Notes: generated from the letters alone by a model not told the origin. DNA of 64,000 nt from Enterobacter vonholyi (GCF_008364555.1 NZ_VTUC01000003.1:62001-126000), one strand, 5' to 3'; positions 20,382-30,394 are shown, counted from the stretch's first letter. Translations and numbers: made by a program.

Positions 20382-21848
20382 ATGCTACGTATCGCTAAAG
20401 AAGCACTGACGTTTGACGACGTCCTCCTCGTTCCCGCTCACTCCACCGTTCTGCCGAATACTGCCGACCTCAGCACGCAGTTGACGAAAACCATTCGCCT
20501 GAACATTCCTATGCTCTCTGCGGCAATGGACACCGTGACTGAAGCGCGCCTGGCTATTGCCCTGGCACAGGAAGGCGGCATTGGCTTTATCCACAAAAAC
20601 ATGTCCATCGAACGTCAGGCAGAAGAAGTTCGCCGCGTGAAGAAGCATGAATCCGGCATCGTGTCTGACCCACAGACCGTTCTGCCAACCACCACCCTGC
20701 ACGAAGTGAAAGCCCTGACCGAGCGTAACGGCTTCGCCGGTTACCCGGTGGTGACCGAAGAGAACGAACTGGTTGGTATTATTACCGGTCGTGACGTGCG
20801 TTTCGTGACTGACCTGAACCAGCCTGTTAGCGTGTACATGACGCCAAAAGAGCGTCTGGTTACCGTTCGCGAAGGTGAAACCCGCGACGTGGTGCTGGCA
20901 AAAATGCACGAAAAACGTGTTGAAAAAGCGCTGGTTGTTGACAGCAACTTCCACCTGCGCGGCATGATCACCGTTAAAGATTTCCAGAAAGCAGAACGTA
21001 AGCCTAACGCCTGTAAAGACGAGCATGGCCGTCTGCGCGTCGGCGCTGCGGTTGGCGCAGGTGCCGGTAACGAAGAGCGCGTTGACGCGCTGGTTGCTGC
21101 GGGCGTTGACGTCCTGCTGATTGACTCCTCTCACGGCCACTCCGAAGGCGTTCTGCAGCGTATCCGTGACACCCGTGCCAAATACCCTGACCTGCAGATC
21201 ATCGGCGGTAACGTGGCGACGGGCGCAGGCGCTCGTGCGCTGGCTGACGCCGGCTGCAGCGCGGTGAAAGTGGGTATCGGCCCTGGCTCTATCTGTACCA
21301 CGCGTATCGTGACCGGCGTGGGCGTTCCGCAGATCACCGCGGTCTCTGACGCGGTTGAAGCGCTGGAAGGCACCGGTATTCCGGTTATCGCTGACGGCGG
21401 TATCCGCTTCTCTGGCGACATCGCGAAAGCGATCGCAGCGGGCGCAGCTGCCGTAATGGTAGGCTCCATGCTGGCCGGTACCGAAGAATCCCCGGGTGAA
21501 ATCGAACTCTACCAGGGCCGTTCTTACAAATCTTACCGCGGGATGGGCTCCCTGGGCGCGATGTCCAAAGGCTCCTCTGACCGTTACTTCCAGACCGATA
21601 ACGCCGCAGACAAACTGGTGCCGGAAGGTATCGAAGGTCGCGTTGCCTATAAAGGCCGTCTGAAAGAGATCATCCACCAGCAGATGGGCGGCCTGCGCTC
21701 CTGTATGGGTCTGACCGGCTGTGGTACCATTGACCTGCTGCGTACTAAAGCGGAATTCGTACGCATCAGCGGTGCGGGTATCCAGGAGAGCCACGTTCAC
21801 GACGTGACGATCACCAAAGAGTCCCCGAACTACCGTCTGGGCTCCTGA
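20382..21848 (+). CDS. guaB: IMP dehydrogenase
   Basis: Oxidises IMP to XMP with NAD+, the first committed step to GMP, in the cytoplasm. 488 residues from ATG 20382, the E. coli length (start [21 protein letters not shown]). A TIM barrel is interrupted by a CBS-pair (about 93-205); the catalytic cysteine lies in [15 protein letters not shown] near residue 305, and the mobile flap follows. An in-frame TTG six bases upstream is not needed. It forms an operon with guaA, with a strong hairpin in between. Confidence 0.98.
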   Translation: MLRIAKEALTFDDVLLVPAHSTVLPNTADLSTQLTKTIRLNIPMLSAAMDTVTEARLAIALAQEGGIGFIHKNMSIERQAEEVRRVKKHESGIVSDPQTVLPTTTLHEVKALTERNGFAGYPVVTEENELVGIITGRDVRFVTDLNQPVSVYMTPKERLVTVREGETRDVVLAKMHEKRVEKALVVDSNFHLRGMITVKDFQKAERKPNACKDEHGRLRVGAAVGAGAGNEERVDALVAAGVDVLLIDSSHGHSEGVLQRIRDTRAKYPDLQIIGGNVATGAGARALADAGCSAVKVGIGPGSICTTRIVTGVGVPQITAVSDAVEALEGTGIPVIADGGIRFSGDIAKAIAAGAAAVMVGSMLAGTEESPGEIELYQGRSYKSYRGMGSLGAMSKGSSDRYFQTDNAADKLVPEGIEGRVAYKGRLKEIIHQQMGGLRSCMGLTGCGTIDLLRTKAEFVRISGAGIQESHVHDVTITKESPNYRLGS

Positions 21849-21857
21849 TAAGTTTCC

Positions 21858-21887
21858 GCGCCCGGCTTCTGCCGGGCGCTCTGTTTT
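21858..21887 (+). terminator. Intercistronic terminator-like hairpin between guaB and guaA
   Basis: Perfect 9-bp stem GCGCCCGGC (21858-21866) / GCCGGGCGC (21871-21879), loop TTCT, followed by TCTG and five T. It could attenuate guaA relative to guaB. Confidence 0.65.
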
Positions 21888-21915
21888 TGTTTCACTTGCC
21901 TCGGAATTAGCGTCA

Positions 21916-23493
21916 ATGACGGAAAACATTCATAAACATCGCATTCTCATCCTGGACTTCGGTTCGCAGTACACTCAGCTGGTGGCGCGTCGCGTGCGTG
22001 AACTGGGCGTTTACTGTGAACTGTGGGCGTGGGATGTCACGGAAGCACAGATTCGCGAATTCAATCCAAGCGGCATCATCCTGTCCGGCGGCCCGGAAAG
22101 CACCACCGAAGAGAACAGCCCGCGCGCGCCGCAGTACGTATTCGAAGCTGGCGTGCCGGTATTTGGCGTCTGCTACGGTATGCAGACCATGGCAATGCAG
22201 CTGGGCGGCCACGTAGAAGGCTCCAGCGAGCGCGAGTTCGGCTATGCGCAGGTTGAAGTGGTTAACGACAGCGCGCTGGTGCGCGGTATCGAAGACTCCC
22301 TGACCGCAGACGGCAAACCGCTGCTGGACGTGTGGATGAGCCACGGCGACAAAGTTACCGCCATCCCGTCTGACTTCGTGACCGTTGCCAGCACCGAAAG
22401 CTGCCCGTTTGCCATCATGGCGAACGAAGAAAAACGCTTCTACGGCGTGCAGTTCCACCCGGAAGTGACCCACACTCGTCAGGGTATGCGCATGCTGGAG
22501 CGCTTCGTGCGCGACATCTGCCAGTGTGAAGCCCTGTGGACCCCGGCAAAAATTATCGACGACGCCGTTGAGCGTATCCGCCAGCAGGTTGGCGATGACA
22601 AAGTGATCCTCGGCCTCTCCGGCGGCGTGGACTCCTCCGTGACCGCGATGCTGCTGCACCGCGCCATCGGCAAAAACCTGACCTGTGTCTTCGTGGACAA
22701 CGGTCTGCTGCGTCTGAACGAAGCCCAGCAGGTTATGGACATGTTTGGTGACCACTTCGGTCTGAACATCGTTCACGTGGAAGGCGAGCAGCGCTTCCTG
22801 GACGCGCTGAAAGGCGAGAACGATCCGGAAGCAAAACGTAAGATCATCGGCCGCGTGTTCGTGGAAGTGTTCGACGAAGAAGCGCTGAAGCTGGACGACG
22901 TGAAGTGGCTGGCGCAGGGTACCATCTACCCTGACGTGATCGAGTCTGCGGCTTCCGCAACCGGTAAAGCGCACGTCATCAAATCTCACCACAACGTGGG
23001 CGGCCTGCCGAAAGAGATGAAGATGGGCCTGGTTGAACCGCTGCGCGAGCTGTTCAAAGACGAAGTGCGTAAGATCGGTCTGGAACTGGGTCTGCCGTAC
23101 GACATGCTCTACCGTCACCCGTTCCCGGGCCCGGGTCTGGGCGTGCGCGTGCTGGGTGAAGTGAAGAAAGAGTACTGCGACCTGCTGCGTCGCGCGGACG
23201 CTATCTTCATCGAAGAGCTGCACAAAGCTGACCTGTACAACAAGGTAAGCCAGGCGTTCACCGTGTTCCTGCCGGTTCGCTCCGTCGGCGTGATGGGCGA
23301 TGGCCGTAAGTACGACTGGGTTGTTTCCCTGCGTGCGGTGGAAACCATCGACTTCATGACCGCGCACTGGGCGCACCTGCCGTACGACTTCTTAGGCCGC
23401 GTGTCTAACCGCATCATCAACGAAGTGAACGGTATTTCCCGCGTGGTGTATGACATCAGCGGTAAACCACCGGCTACGATTGAGTGGGAATAA
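21916..23493 (+). CDS. guaA: GMP synthase (glutamine-hydrolysing)
   Basis: Aminates XMP to GMP using glutamine and ATP. 525 residues, identical in length to E. coli. N-terminal class I glutamine amidotransferase with nucleophile in GVCYGMQTM (near residue 86) and the FHPEVTHT histidine; ATP pyrophosphatase domain with the P-loop [10 protein letters not shown] (about 231-240); C-terminal dimerisation domain ending PPATIEWE. The start at ATG 21916 is 67 bp after guaB. Confidence 0.98.
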   Translation: MTENIHKHRILILDFGSQYTQLVARRVRELGVYCELWAWDVTEAQIREFNPSGIILSGGPESTTEENSPRAPQYVFEAGVPVFGVCYGMQTMAMQLGGHVEGSSEREFGYAQVEVVNDSALVRGIEDSLTADGKPLLDVWMSHGDKVTAIPSDFVTVASTESCPFAIMANEEKRFYGVQFHPEVTHTRQGMRMLERFVRDICQCEALWTPAKIIDDAVERIRQQVGDDKVILGLSGGVDSSVTAMLLHRAIGKNLTCVFVDNGLLRLNEAQQVMDMFGDHFGLNIVHVEGEQRFLDALKGENDPEAKRKIIGRVFVEVFDEEALKLDDVKWLAQGTIYPDVIESAASATGKAHVIKSHHNVGGLPKEMKMGLVEPLRELFKDEVRKIGLELGLPYDMLYRHPFPGPGLGVRVLGEVKKEYCDLLRRADAIFIEELHKADLYNKVSQAFTVFLPVRSVGVMGDGRKYDWVVSLRAVETIDFMTAHWAHLPYDFLGRVSNRIINEVNGISRVVYDISGKPPATIEWE

Positions 23494-23515
23494 TTTCCCT
23501 CTGAATTAACCCAAA

Positions 23516-23545
23516 ACCCTCTGCCCGTGCAGGGGGTTTTTTATT
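23516..23545 (+). terminator. Terminator after guaA
   Basis: Hairpin ACCCTCTGC / GCAGGGGGT (one G-T pair) with a CCGT loop, followed by T-rich sequence. It ends the guaBA operon and marks the left edge of the inositol block. Confidence 0.85.
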
Positions 23546-23548
23546 TTC

Positions 23549-24379
23549 CTATTTCCCTTCACCCAGCCGATACGCCAGCGCCACCACCAGCGACTGCACC
23601 AGGCACAGCGTCGCCGACTGAGACCGAAACGCGTCCACCTGCGCCTCTTTCACCACAAAGCAGAGGTCGCTGAACGTCGCCAGGGGGCTTATCTGGCTGT
23701 CCGTAATCACGATCTGCCGCGCGCCGACGCTGGCGGCGGTTTCGCTGACCATCACCGTCTCTTCCGCGTACGGCGAGAAGCTGATCGACACCACGATGTC
23801 GCGCGCCTTAATGCGGCTGATCTGTTCGCGCAGCATCCCGCCCATGCCGTCGAGCAGAATAGGGCGACACTCCAGGTGGCTCAGGGCATAGGTGAGGTAC
23901 GCGGCGACGCTAAAGGAGCGGCGCAGTCCGGCGATGTAGATGGTGTCGGCCTCGGCCAGCAGCTGTACTGCGCGCTCCAGCATCTCCGGCTCGGCGCGGG
24001 CGGCCAGCTGCTGCAGCGCCTGCGCGTTCGAGCGGGCAAACTCCTGCAGGATATCGAGCGGCGTTTCCGGCACGGCCTCGCTCTCCATCTCGCGGAACAT
24101 TCGGGCGCGGTCGCTGTAGCTGGCGGTCTCCTCCACTAGGTTCATGCGAAACAGCTGTTTCATTTCGTTGAAGCCGGTGAAGTCAAAGGCGTTGGCAAAG
24201 CGGATCAGCGTCGAGGGCGGCACGTCGGCGCGTTCGGCAATGACGGCAACCGTATCAAAGGCCACGCTGTTGGTGTTGTCCAGCACGTAGCGGGAGACCT
24301 GCTGCAGCCTCTTGCTCAGGCTATCGTAGCGATCGCGGATTTGCTGCTGCAGTTCGTTCAGGCTGGTTGCTGTCGTCAT
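23549..24379 (-). CDS. iolR: RpiR-family regulator, probable inositol repressor IolR
   Basis: 276-residue regulator with an N-terminal HTH_6 domain (about 1-80; VAVIAERADVPPSTLIRFANA) and a C-terminal SIS phosphosugar-binding domain (about 125-255; ADTIYIAGLRRSFSVAAYL). In Salmonella and Klebsiella-type iol loci the repressor is an RpiR-family protein, unlike the DeoR-family IolR of Bacillus. The start at 24379 follows GGGGGA on the minus strand; an upstream in-frame ATG at 24481 would add 34 residues outside the family domain. It is divergent from iolA, and a partial copy of the iol palindrome lies upstream at 24460-24477. The ligand is likely a phosphorylated inositol-pathway intermediate (inference). 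Confidence 0.85.
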   Translation of the reverse strand: MTTATSLNELQQQIRDRYDSLSKRLQQVSRYVLDNTNSVAFDTVAVIAERADVPPSTLIRFANAFDFTGFNEMKQLFRMNLVEETASYSDRARMFREMESEAVPETPLDILQEFARSNAQALQQLAARAEPEMLERAVQLLAEADTIYIAGLRRSFSVAAYLTYALSHLECRPILLDGMGGMLREQISRIKARDIVVSISFSPYAEETVMVSETAASVGARQIVITDSQISPLATFSDLCFVVKEAQVDAFRSQSATLCLVQSLVVALAYRLGEGK

Positions 24380-24459
24380 CTTATCCCCCAAATACAGTCT
24401 TATGATTCTAAACGCAAAACCGCGTCTTTTAAATATCGGCCATCCATCTGGCAGCAAAA

Positions 24460-24477
24460 ATGAAACAGAAGATTCAG
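24460..24477 (-). promoter_or_regulatory. Candidate IolR operator upstream of iolR
   Basis: ATGAAACAGAAGATTCAG matches 12 of 18 positions of the reverse complement of the palindrome before iolA (ATGAAACAAATATTCCAT), identical over the first eight bases. It may permit autoregulation. Weak evidence by itself. Confidence 0.35.
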
Positions 24478-24589
24478 TCATTTCCTCGCCCGAGATCCCT
24501 TAATAGCGCACGTGGCGTCAGTGGTGCTGGCTGTTAACATAAAAATCCATCCTTGATCACAATAATCATCATTTATTTTATTTCAACTT

Positions 24590-24635
24590 AAAATGGAATA
24601 TTTGTTTCATGTATAGTGTTCAGTACACAGCGTTC
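24590..24635 (+). promoter_or_regulatory. iolA promoter with candidate IolR operator
   Basis: The imperfect palindrome ATGGAATATTTGTTTCAT (24593-24610) is followed by the -10-like TATAGT (24612-24617) and then CACAGCGTTCA. The same block, in the same order, occurs before iolG (28349-28397). Shared sequence at the two catabolic promoters of one locus is good evidence for a common operator/promoter. Confidence 0.6.
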
Positions 24636-24671
24636 AGGTAACAGTCACGAATCAACAGCGAGAGGTTAAGG

Positions 24672-26177
24672 ATGGAGACGGTAGCGAATTTTATTCACGG
24701 CGAATGTGTCACCGGTTCAGGCCAGCGCGTTCAGGCGATCTTCAACCCGGCCACCGGCGAGCAGATCCGCCAGGTGGTGATGAGTACGGCACAGGAAACG
24801 GAGCAGGCGATTGCCGCCGCGCAGCAGGCGTTTCCGGCGTGGGCGCGTCATGCTCCGCTTAAGCGCGCGCGCGTGATGTTCCGCTTCAAAGCGCTGCTTG
24901 AAGAGAACATGGATCGCCTGGCCCGCCTCATCAGCGAAGAGCACGGCAAGGTCTTCTCCGACGCGGTGGGCGAACTGACCCGCGGCCTGGAAGTGGTGGA
25001 GTTTGCTTGCGGCATCCCGCATCTGCAAAAGGGAGAACACTCGGCGAACGTCGGTACCGGCGTCGACAGCCACTCGCTGATGCAGCCGCTCGGCGTCTGC
25101 GCCGGGATCACGCCGTTTAACTTCCCGGCGATGGTGCCGATGTGGATGTTCCCGATTGCGCTGGCGACCGGCAACACCTTCGTGCTGAAGCCGTCGGAAA
25201 AAGACCCTTCTCTGGCGCTCGCGCTGGCGCAGCTGCTGAAAGAAGCCGGCCTGCCGGACGGCGTCTTCAACGTGGTGCAGGGCGATAAAGAGTCCGTTGA
25301 CGTGCTCCTGACCGACCCGCGCGTGCAGGCGGTGAGCTTTGTCGGCTCCACGCCGATTGCGGAATACATTTACCAGACCGCGTCCGCCCACGGCAAGCGC
25401 TGTCAGGCGCTGGGGGGCGCGAAAAACCACTGCATTTTAATGCCGGATGCCGACATGGAGATGGCGACCAACGCCATCATGGGCGCGGCCTACGGCGCGG
25501 CGGGGGAACGCTGCATGGCGCTCTCGGTAGTGCTGGCGGTGGGGGATAAAACCGCCGATGACCTCTGTACTCGGCTGGAGAAACAGATTGCCGCGCTGCG
25601 CGTCGGGCCGGGCCTGGACCAGTCGCCGGAAAACGAAATGGGGCCGCTCATCTCCTCCGCGCACCGCAGCAAGGTGCTGGGCTATATCGACAGCGGGGAA
25701 GCGCAGGGAGCAAAACTGCGCGTGGACGGTCGCGGCTTCAGCGTGAAGGGCCATGAGCAGGGCTACTTCGTTGGGCCGACGCTGTTCGATAACGTCACTC
25801 CTGAGATGACCATCTATAAAGAAGAGATTTTTGGCCCGGTGCTTTCTGTGGTGCGCGTAGCAGATTACGCCAGCGCGGTGGATCTGATTAACCGCCATGA
25901 ATATGGTAATGGTTCGGCGATCTTCACCCGCGACGGCGGCTGCGCGCGCCGCTTCTGCGAAGAGGTGCAGGCGGGCATGGTGGGGGTCAACGTGCCGATT
26001 CCGGTGCCGATGGCATTCCACAGCTTCGGCGGCTGGAAGCGTTCCATCTTCGGTGCGCTCAACGTTCACGGCAGCGACGGCGTGCGTTTCTACACCCGAA
26101 TGAAAACCATCACCGCGCGCTGGCCGGAAATGCAGCAGGAGACAGGCGCTGCGTTCTCCATGCCGACGCTGGGCTGA
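24672..26177 (+). CDS. iolA: CoA-acylating malonate/methylmalonate-semialdehyde dehydrogenase
   Basis: Last inositol-pathway enzyme, converting malonate semialdehyde to acetyl-CoA and CO2 with NAD+ and CoA. 501 residues of the aldehyde dehydrogenase superfamily; the catalytic cysteine is Cys281 in [11 protein letters not shown], and the GGAKNH segment (248-253) replaces the usual GGKNP/general-base glutamate region, a hallmark of MMSDH enzymes. RBS AGGTTAAGG precedes ATG 24672. It is the first gene of iolA-iolD, divergent from iolR. A valine-pathway MmsA would be the alternative, but the neighbours argue for IolA. Confidence 0.95.
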   Translation: METVANFIHGECVTGSGQRVQAIFNPATGEQIRQVVMSTAQETEQAIAAAQQAFPAWARHAPLKRARVMFRFKALLEENMDRLARLISEEHGKVFSDAVGELTRGLEVVEFACGIPHLQKGEHSANVGTGVDSHSLMQPLGVCAGITPFNFPAMVPMWMFPIALATGNTFVLKPSEKDPSLALALAQLLKEAGLPDGVFNVVQGDKESVDVLLTDPRVQAVSFVGSTPIAEYIYQTASAHGKRCQALGGAKNHCILMPDADMEMATNAIMGAAYGAAGERCMALSVVLAVGDKTADDLCTRLEKQIAALRVGPGLDQSPENEMGPLISSAHRSKVLGYIDSGEAQGAKLRVDGRGFSVKGHEQGYFVGPTLFDNVTPEMTIYKEEIFGPVLSVVRVADYASAVDLINRHEYGNGSAIFTRDGGCARRFCEEVQAGMVGVNVPIPVPMAFHSFGGWKRSIFGALNVHGSDGVRFYTRMKTITARWPEMQQETGAAFSMPTLG

Positions 26178-26188
26178 CAGGAGGCGTT

Positions 26189-28114
26189 ATGCAAACCGAA
26201 CGTATGACCATGGCTCAGGCGCTGGTCCGGTTCCTTAATCAACAGTACGTTAGCGTGGATGGCGATGAAACTCCCTTCGTGGAGGGCGTCGCCACCATCT
26301 TTGGGCACGGCAACGTGCTGGGCATTGGCCAGGCGCTGGAGCAGGATCCCGGCCATCTGCAGGTGATGCAGGGCTGCAACGAGCAGGGCATCGCCCATAT
26401 GGCGACGGGATTCGCCAAACAGCACCGTCGTCAGCGCATCTTTGCCGTCACCTCCTCCGTCGGGCCGGGCGCCGCCAATATGGTCACGGCCGCGGCAACC
26501 GCTACGGCGAACCGCATCCCGCTGCTGCTGCTTCCGGGCGATATCTACGCCAGCCGCCAGCCGGACCCGGTACTGCAGCAGATCGAGCAGTATCACGATC
26601 TCAGCATCAGCACCAACGACTGCTTCCGTCCGGTCTCCCGCTACTGGGACCGCATCTACCGTCCCGAGCAGTTGATGAGCGCAATGCTTAGCGCGATGCG
26701 AACGCTTACTGACCCGGCAGATACCGGTGCGGTTACGATTTGCCTGCCGCAGGACGTGCAGGGGGAAGCGTGGGATTACCCGCTAAGCTTCTTTGCGCGT
26801 CGCGTGCACCACATCGAGCGTCGTCCACCCGATCCGCAGCGTCTGGCGCAGGCGCGGGCGCTGATCGCCCGCAAGCGTCGCCCTCTGGTGGTGTGCGGCG
26901 GCGGGGTGCGTTATTCCGGCGCGCATGAGGCGTTTCGCGACTTTGTCGAGACGCTGCAGCTGCCGTTTGCCGAAACTCAGGCCGGAAAGGGGGCGCTGGT
27001 AAGTGACCACCCACTTAACCTCGGTGGCGTAGGGGTGACGGGCGGAATGGCGGCCAACCAGCTCGCGCCGCAGGCTGACCTGGTGATTGGCATCGGCACG
27101 CGCCTGACCGACTTTACCACCGGCTCCAAGGCACTCTTTTCCCATCCGGACGTCGAATTTCTGCTACTGAACGTGGCCGAGTTTGACGCTCTGAAGCTGG
27201 ACGCTACGGCGCTGATTGCCGACGCTCAAACCGGACTCCAGGCATTGACCCACGCGCTCGGTGATTACCGCAGCGGCTGGGGAGAGGCGATCGCTGAGGC
27301 GAAATCCGCCTGGCGCGACGAGTGCCGCCGCCTGTGGGATCGCCAGTGGCGTCCGGACGACGCACCCGAAGTGGCGGGGCACCTGGATACGCAGCTGGCG
27401 GAGTACGGCAAGACGCTCAACACCCGCCTGACCCAGACGCGGGTGCTGGGGCTGATCAACCAGCATGTGGAAGATAACGCCATCGTGGTGGGCGCGGCCG
27501 GTTCGCTGCCGGGCGATTTACAGCGCCTCTGGCAGGTCAAAACGCCGGACAGCTATCACCTGGAGTACGGCTACTCCTGCATGGGGTACGAGATTGCGGC
27601 GGCCATCGGCGCGAAGCTCGCCAGACCCGGGCTGCCGGTGTACGCCATGGTGGGAGATGGCTCCTACATGATGCTGCACTCCGAGCTGCAAACCGCCGTG
27701 CAGGAGGGTATTAAGGTTACCGTTTTGCTGTTTGATAACGCCAGCTTCGGCTGCATTAACAACCTGCAGATGGGGCACGGCATGGGCAGCTTTGGCACGG
27801 AAAACCGCCACCGCAACCCGGAAACCGGACGCCTTGACGGTCCGCTGGTGAAGGTCGATTTTGCGCAAAATGCGGAGAGCTACGGCTGCCGCGCGTGGCG
27901 GGTGAACGATGAGCAAAGCCTGCTGGCGGCGCTGGAGGCGTCCCGTGCGCATCCCGGCCCAACGCTGCTGGACATCAAGGTGCTACCGAAGACCATGACC
28001 CACGACTACGCCTCCTGGTGGCGAACCGGTGATGCGCAGGTGGCGGAATCGTCTGCCGTGCGTGAAGCCGCGGAGCAAACGCAGGCGCAGGTGATAAAAG
28101 CCCGTCAGTATTAA
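26189..28114 (+). CDS. iolD: 3D-trihydroxycyclohexane-1,2-dione hydrolase
   Basis: Thiamine-diphosphate enzyme that opens the ring of 3D-(3,5/4)-trihydroxycyclohexane-1,2-dione to give 5-deoxyglucuronate. 641 residues, with the three domains of the acetolactate-synthase superfamily: N-terminal PYR domain ([15 protein letters not shown] contains the catalytic glutamate region), a middle domain, and a C-terminal ThDP-binding domain with [12 protein letters not shown] ending in [19 protein letters not shown] precedes ATG 26189, 11 bp after iolA. The gene is followed by a 300-bp non-coding gap. Confidence 0.96.
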   Translation: MQTERMTMAQALVRFLNQQYVSVDGDETPFVEGVATIFGHGNVLGIGQALEQDPGHLQVMQGCNEQGIAHMATGFAKQHRRQRIFAVTSSVGPGAANMVTAAATATANRIPLLLLPGDIYASRQPDPVLQQIEQYHDLSISTNDCFRPVSRYWDRIYRPEQLMSAMLSAMRTLTDPADTGAVTICLPQDVQGEAWDYPLSFFARRVHHIERRPPDPQRLAQARALIARKRRPLVVCGGGVRYSGAHEAFRDFVETLQLPFAETQAGKGALVSDHPLNLGGVGVTGGMAANQLAPQADLVIGIGTRLTDFTTGSKALFSHPDVEFLLLNVAEFDALKLDATALIADAQTGLQALTHALGDYRSGWGEAIAEAKSAWRDECRRLWDRQWRPDDAPEVAGHLDTQLAEYGKTLNTRLTQTRVLGLINQHVEDNAIVVGAAGSLPGDLQRLWQVKTPDSYHLEYGYSCMGYEIAAAIGAKLARPGLPVYAMVGDGSYMMLHSELQTAVQEGIKVTVLLFDNASFGCINNLQMGHGMGSFGTENRHRNPETGRLDGPLVKVDFAQNAESYGCRAWRVNDEQSLLAALEASRAHPGPTLLDIKVLPKTMTHDYASWWRTGDAQVAESSAVREAAEQTQAQVIKARQY

Positions 28115-28155
28115 GTTTTTCCGCCGTAACGAAATTTTCATTTCATTTTTATTTT

Positions 28156-28250
28156 CCCCTCACCCCAGCCCTCTCCCCAAAGGGGAGAGGGAGAAAAGAC
28201 CGCGCCGTACCGTCCCCTCTCCCCTTTGGGGAGAGAGTTATGGTGAGGGG
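28156..28250. repeat. Inverted pair of boxC-like palindromic repeats
   Basis: Two ~37-bp GC-rich elements, 28156-28191 and 28214-28250, are reverse complements of each other; each contains the palindrome CTCTCCCCAAAGGGGAGAG and a CCCCTCACC end. They resemble the interspersed boxC family of enterobacterial genomes. A half-element recurs at 57547-57581. Transcribed, the pair would form a large stable hairpin that could end the iolAD transcript. Confidence 0.7.
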
Positions 28251-28267
28251 CACATCTTCCGCGATGT

Positions 28268-28283
28268 TGTGAGATTGATAACA
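28268..28283 (+). promoter_or_regulatory. Candidate CRP site upstream of iolG
   Basis: TGTGAgattgaTAACA matches the TGTGA-N6-TCACA CRP consensus at 9 of 10 core positions. Its centre lies about 107 bp before the presumed start site, a distance possible for class I activation. Carbon-catabolite control of inositol genes would make sense. Confidence 0.4.
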
Positions 28284-28348
28284 AAATTTATCTCATTCAT
28301 CTCAAAAGTGTTAACCCGCACTCAAAAACATAATTTTCACTATTTATA

Positions 28349-28397
28349 AAAATGAAATAAATGTTTTATTTATAGGGTCGTTAGTTCACAGCATTCA
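28349..28397 (+). promoter_or_regulatory. iolG promoter with candidate IolR operator
   Basis: ATGAAATAAATGTTTTAT (28352-28369) is followed by TATAGG (28371-28376) and CACAGCATTCA, collinear with the block before iolA at 24590-24635. Over the first ~31 bases about 25 are identical. Confidence 0.6.
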
Positions 28398-28415
28398 CCA
28401 ACACCGGGAGCCGTT

Positions 28416-29402
28416 ATGTTTAACATTGCTTTACTGGGCGCTGGCCGAATTGGCCAGGTACATGCAGCTAACATCGCCAGCCACGGCGCGACCACGCTCT
28501 GGTCCGTGGTTGACCCGAATCAGGAATTTGCCACCCGCCTCGCCACGCAGTATCAGGCCCGCCAGCAGAGCCTGGATGAAGCGATGACCGACCCTAACGT
28601 TCACGCCGTGCTGATCGCCTCTGCCACCGATACCCACGCGGACCTGATTGAAATGGCCGCCCGCCACGGCAAGGCCATCTTCTGTGAAAAGCCGGTACAC
28701 CTCGACCTCGCCCGCGTGCGCGACTGCCTGAAGGTGGTCAAAGAGTATGACGTGCCGCTGTTCATTGGCTTTAACCGCCGCTTTGACCCGCAGTTCCGCC
28801 GCGTGAAAACCGACGCGCAGGCCGGGTGCATCGGCAAACCGGAATCGTTGCTCATCATCTCCCGCGACCCGTCTCCGCCGCCTGCGGAGTACGTGCGCGT
28901 TTCCGGCGGCATGTTCCGCGATATGACCATTCACGACTTTGACATGGCCCGCTTCATCATGGGCGAAGAGCCGGTGTCGGTGTATGCCCAGGGCAGTAAC
29001 CTGGTCGATCCGGCGATTGGCGAGGCGGGGGACATCGATACCGCGTTTATCGTTCTGAAATACGCTTCCGGCGCGATGGCGACCATCGTTAACAGCCGCC
29101 GTTCATCTTACGGCTACGACCAGCGCCTGGAGCTGCACGGCTCCGAAGGGCTGCTGTGCGCGGGCAACATTCTGGAAAACCAGGTGCAGCACTACGGCAA
29201 ACAGGGCTGCACCAGCGCGCTGCCGGAACACTTCTTCCTGCAGCGCTACAAATCCGCTTACGCCGCGGAATGGGAACACTTTGTCGCGGTCCTGCGCGGC
29301 GAAGCGGTACCTGACTGCAGCGGCGATGATGGTGAACGTGCGCTGTACCTCGCGGATAAAGCGCTGGAGTCACTCCGCAGCCAGCGCGAGATCGTCCTCT
29401 AA
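28416..29402 (+). CDS. iolG: myo-Inositol 2-dehydrogenase
   Basis: First catabolic step, oxidation of myo-inositol to scyllo-inosose with NAD+. 328-residue Gfo/Idh/MocA oxidoreductase; the Rossmann motif GAGRIGQVHAANI lies at residues 8-20, the conserved EKP that contributes the catalytic lysine at about 96-98, and the substrate-domain motif GGMFRDMTIHDFDMARF at about 166-182. RBS GGGAG; start ATG 28416. Leads the iolG-ABC-oxidoreductase-iolCEB unit. The second oxidoreductase at 33014 is distinct. Confidence 0.94.
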   Translation: MFNIALLGAGRIGQVHAANIASHGATTLWSVVDPNQEFATRLATQYQARQQSLDEAMTDPNVHAVLIASATDTHADLIEMAARHGKAIFCEKPVHLDLARVRDCLKVVKEYDVPLFIGFNRRFDPQFRRVKTDAQAGCIGKPESLLIISRDPSPPPAEYVRVSGGMFRDMTIHDFDMARFIMGEEPVSVYAQGSNLVDPAIGEAGDIDTAFIVLKYASGAMATIVNSRRSSYGYDQRLELHGSEGLLCAGNILENQVQHYGKQGCTSALPEHFFLQRYKSAYAAEWEHFVAVLRGEAVPDCSGDDGERALYLADKALESLRSQREIVL

Positions 29403-29433
29403 ACACAACTACCCTACACAGAGAGACATAATA

Positions 29434-30363
29434 ATGAAAAAACTGATCGTAGCCGCCCTCATCGCCATGACGTCCGGGGCCGCCCTCGCCGAAAACGAGC
29501 AAATTGTTTTCAGTACGCCAAACCTGGCCATGCCGTTTGAAGTTCACATGCAGCGCACGGCGGTGAAAGCCGCAAAAGAGATGGGCGTGAAGCTTCAGGT
29601 ACTGGACGGGCAGGGCAGCTCGCCGAAGCAGGTTGCTGACCTGGAAAACGCCATCACCCGCGGGGCGCAGGGCTTTATCGTTTCCCCGAACGATGTGAAC
29701 GCGGTCTCCAGCGCGGTGGATGAAATTCAGGATGCGAAGCTGCCGGTGGTCACCCTTGACCGCTCCGTCGACAGCCAGAAGAAGGTGCCGCACTTTGGCG
29801 CCAACAACTACAAGGGCGGCCAGGCGATTGGCGACTTCGTTAAAACCAAATTCCCCGACGGGGCGGAGATCATTCTGCTGACCGGCCAGCCGGGCTCCTC
29901 CTCCAACATCGAACGCACCAAAGGGATCCGCGACAGCCTGAAGGCGGGCGGGGATAAGTACAAGATTGTCGCCGATCAGACCGGCAACTGGATGCGTTCT
30001 GAAGGGATGCGCATCGTGGAAAGCGTGCTGCCCTCGCTGCCGAAACGTCCTCAGGTGATCCTCTCCGCTAACGACGACATGGCGCTGGGGGCGATCGAAG
30101 CGCTGCAGAGCCAGGGCGTGAAGCCGGGCGAAATTCTGGTCACAGGCTTTGACGCGGTACCGGAAGCGCTGGCCCGCGTGCGCGACGGCTGGCTGGCGGT
30201 GACGGCGGACCAGCGTCCGGGTTTTGCGGTGCAGACGGCGATGAGCCAGCTGGTGGCCAACGTGCGCGAGAAGAAAGCCATCACCGGGGCCGACTACCCG
30301 CCGACGCTGATCACTAAAGAGAACCTGCAGCAGGCTGAGCGTATCGGTGAGGCCGGTAACTGA
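29434..30363 (+). CDS. Sugar ABC transporter periplasmic binding protein, probable inositol-binding
   Basis: Type I periplasmic binding protein of the ribose/galactose class (Peripla_BP_4), 309 residues. A Sec signal peptide of about 19 residues ends at AALA, before ENEQIVFSTP. Related sugar-binding features are ANDDMALGAIEAL and VTGFDAVPEAL. The start ATG 29434 is preceded by GAGAGA; an in-frame extension back to 29281 would overlap iolG and lacks a signal sequence. Position inside the iol locus suggests an inositol ligand, as in the Caulobacter IbpA-IatA-IatP system (inference). A 9-bp hairpin separates it from the ATPase gene. Confidence 0.88.
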   Translation: MKKLIVAALIAMTSGAALAENEQIVFSTPNLAMPFEVHMQRTAVKAAKEMGVKLQVLDGQGSSPKQVADLENAITRGAQGFIVSPNDVNAVSSAVDEIQDAKLPVVTLDRSVDSQKKVPHFGANNYKGGQAIGDFVKTKFPDGAEIILLTGQPGSSSNIERTKGIRDSLKAGGDKYKIVADQTGNWMRSEGMRIVESVLPSLPKRPQVILSANDDMALGAIEALQSQGVKPGEILVTGFDAVPEALARVRDGWLAVTADQRPGFAVQTAMSQLVANVREKKAITGADYPPTLITKENLQQAERIGEAGN

Positions 30364-30372
30364 TTTATCCGC

Positions 30373-30394
30373 AGCCGCCGCTGGCGCGGCGGCT
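30373..30394 (+). other. Intercistronic hairpin after the binding-protein gene
   Basis: Perfect stem AGCCGCCGC (30373-30381) / GCGGCGGCT (30386-30394) with loop TGGC and no T-tract. Such hairpins often protect the binding-protein mRNA from 3' exonucleases and raise its level over the membrane components. Confidence 0.55.

Larger units (their letters stand above)
28115..28415 (+). other. Non-coding gap between iolD and iolG
   Basis: 301 bp without a gene. It holds an inverted pair of boxC-like repeats (28156-28250), a CRP-like half-site pair (28268-28283), and the conserved iol operator/promoter block (28349-28397), then GGGAG and the iolG ATG. The gap splits the locus into two transcription units. 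Confidence 0.7.

Noticed and set aside
20385-23376. Long antisense open frames of ~514 and ~487 codons opposite guaB and guaA
   Set aside because: They lie fully within very conserved genes in GC-rich codons, lack start signals and recognisable domains, and are explained by codon bias of the sense strand.
28156-28250. Regular repeats resembling a minimal CRISPR unit
   Set aside because: Only two inverted units, no direct repeats with uniform spacers and no cas genes; boxC-type interspersed repeat fits better.
29281-29433. N-terminal extension of the binding-protein gene into iolG
   Set aside because: It would remove the signal peptide from the N-terminus; ATG 29434 with its RBS gives a standard Sec signal.
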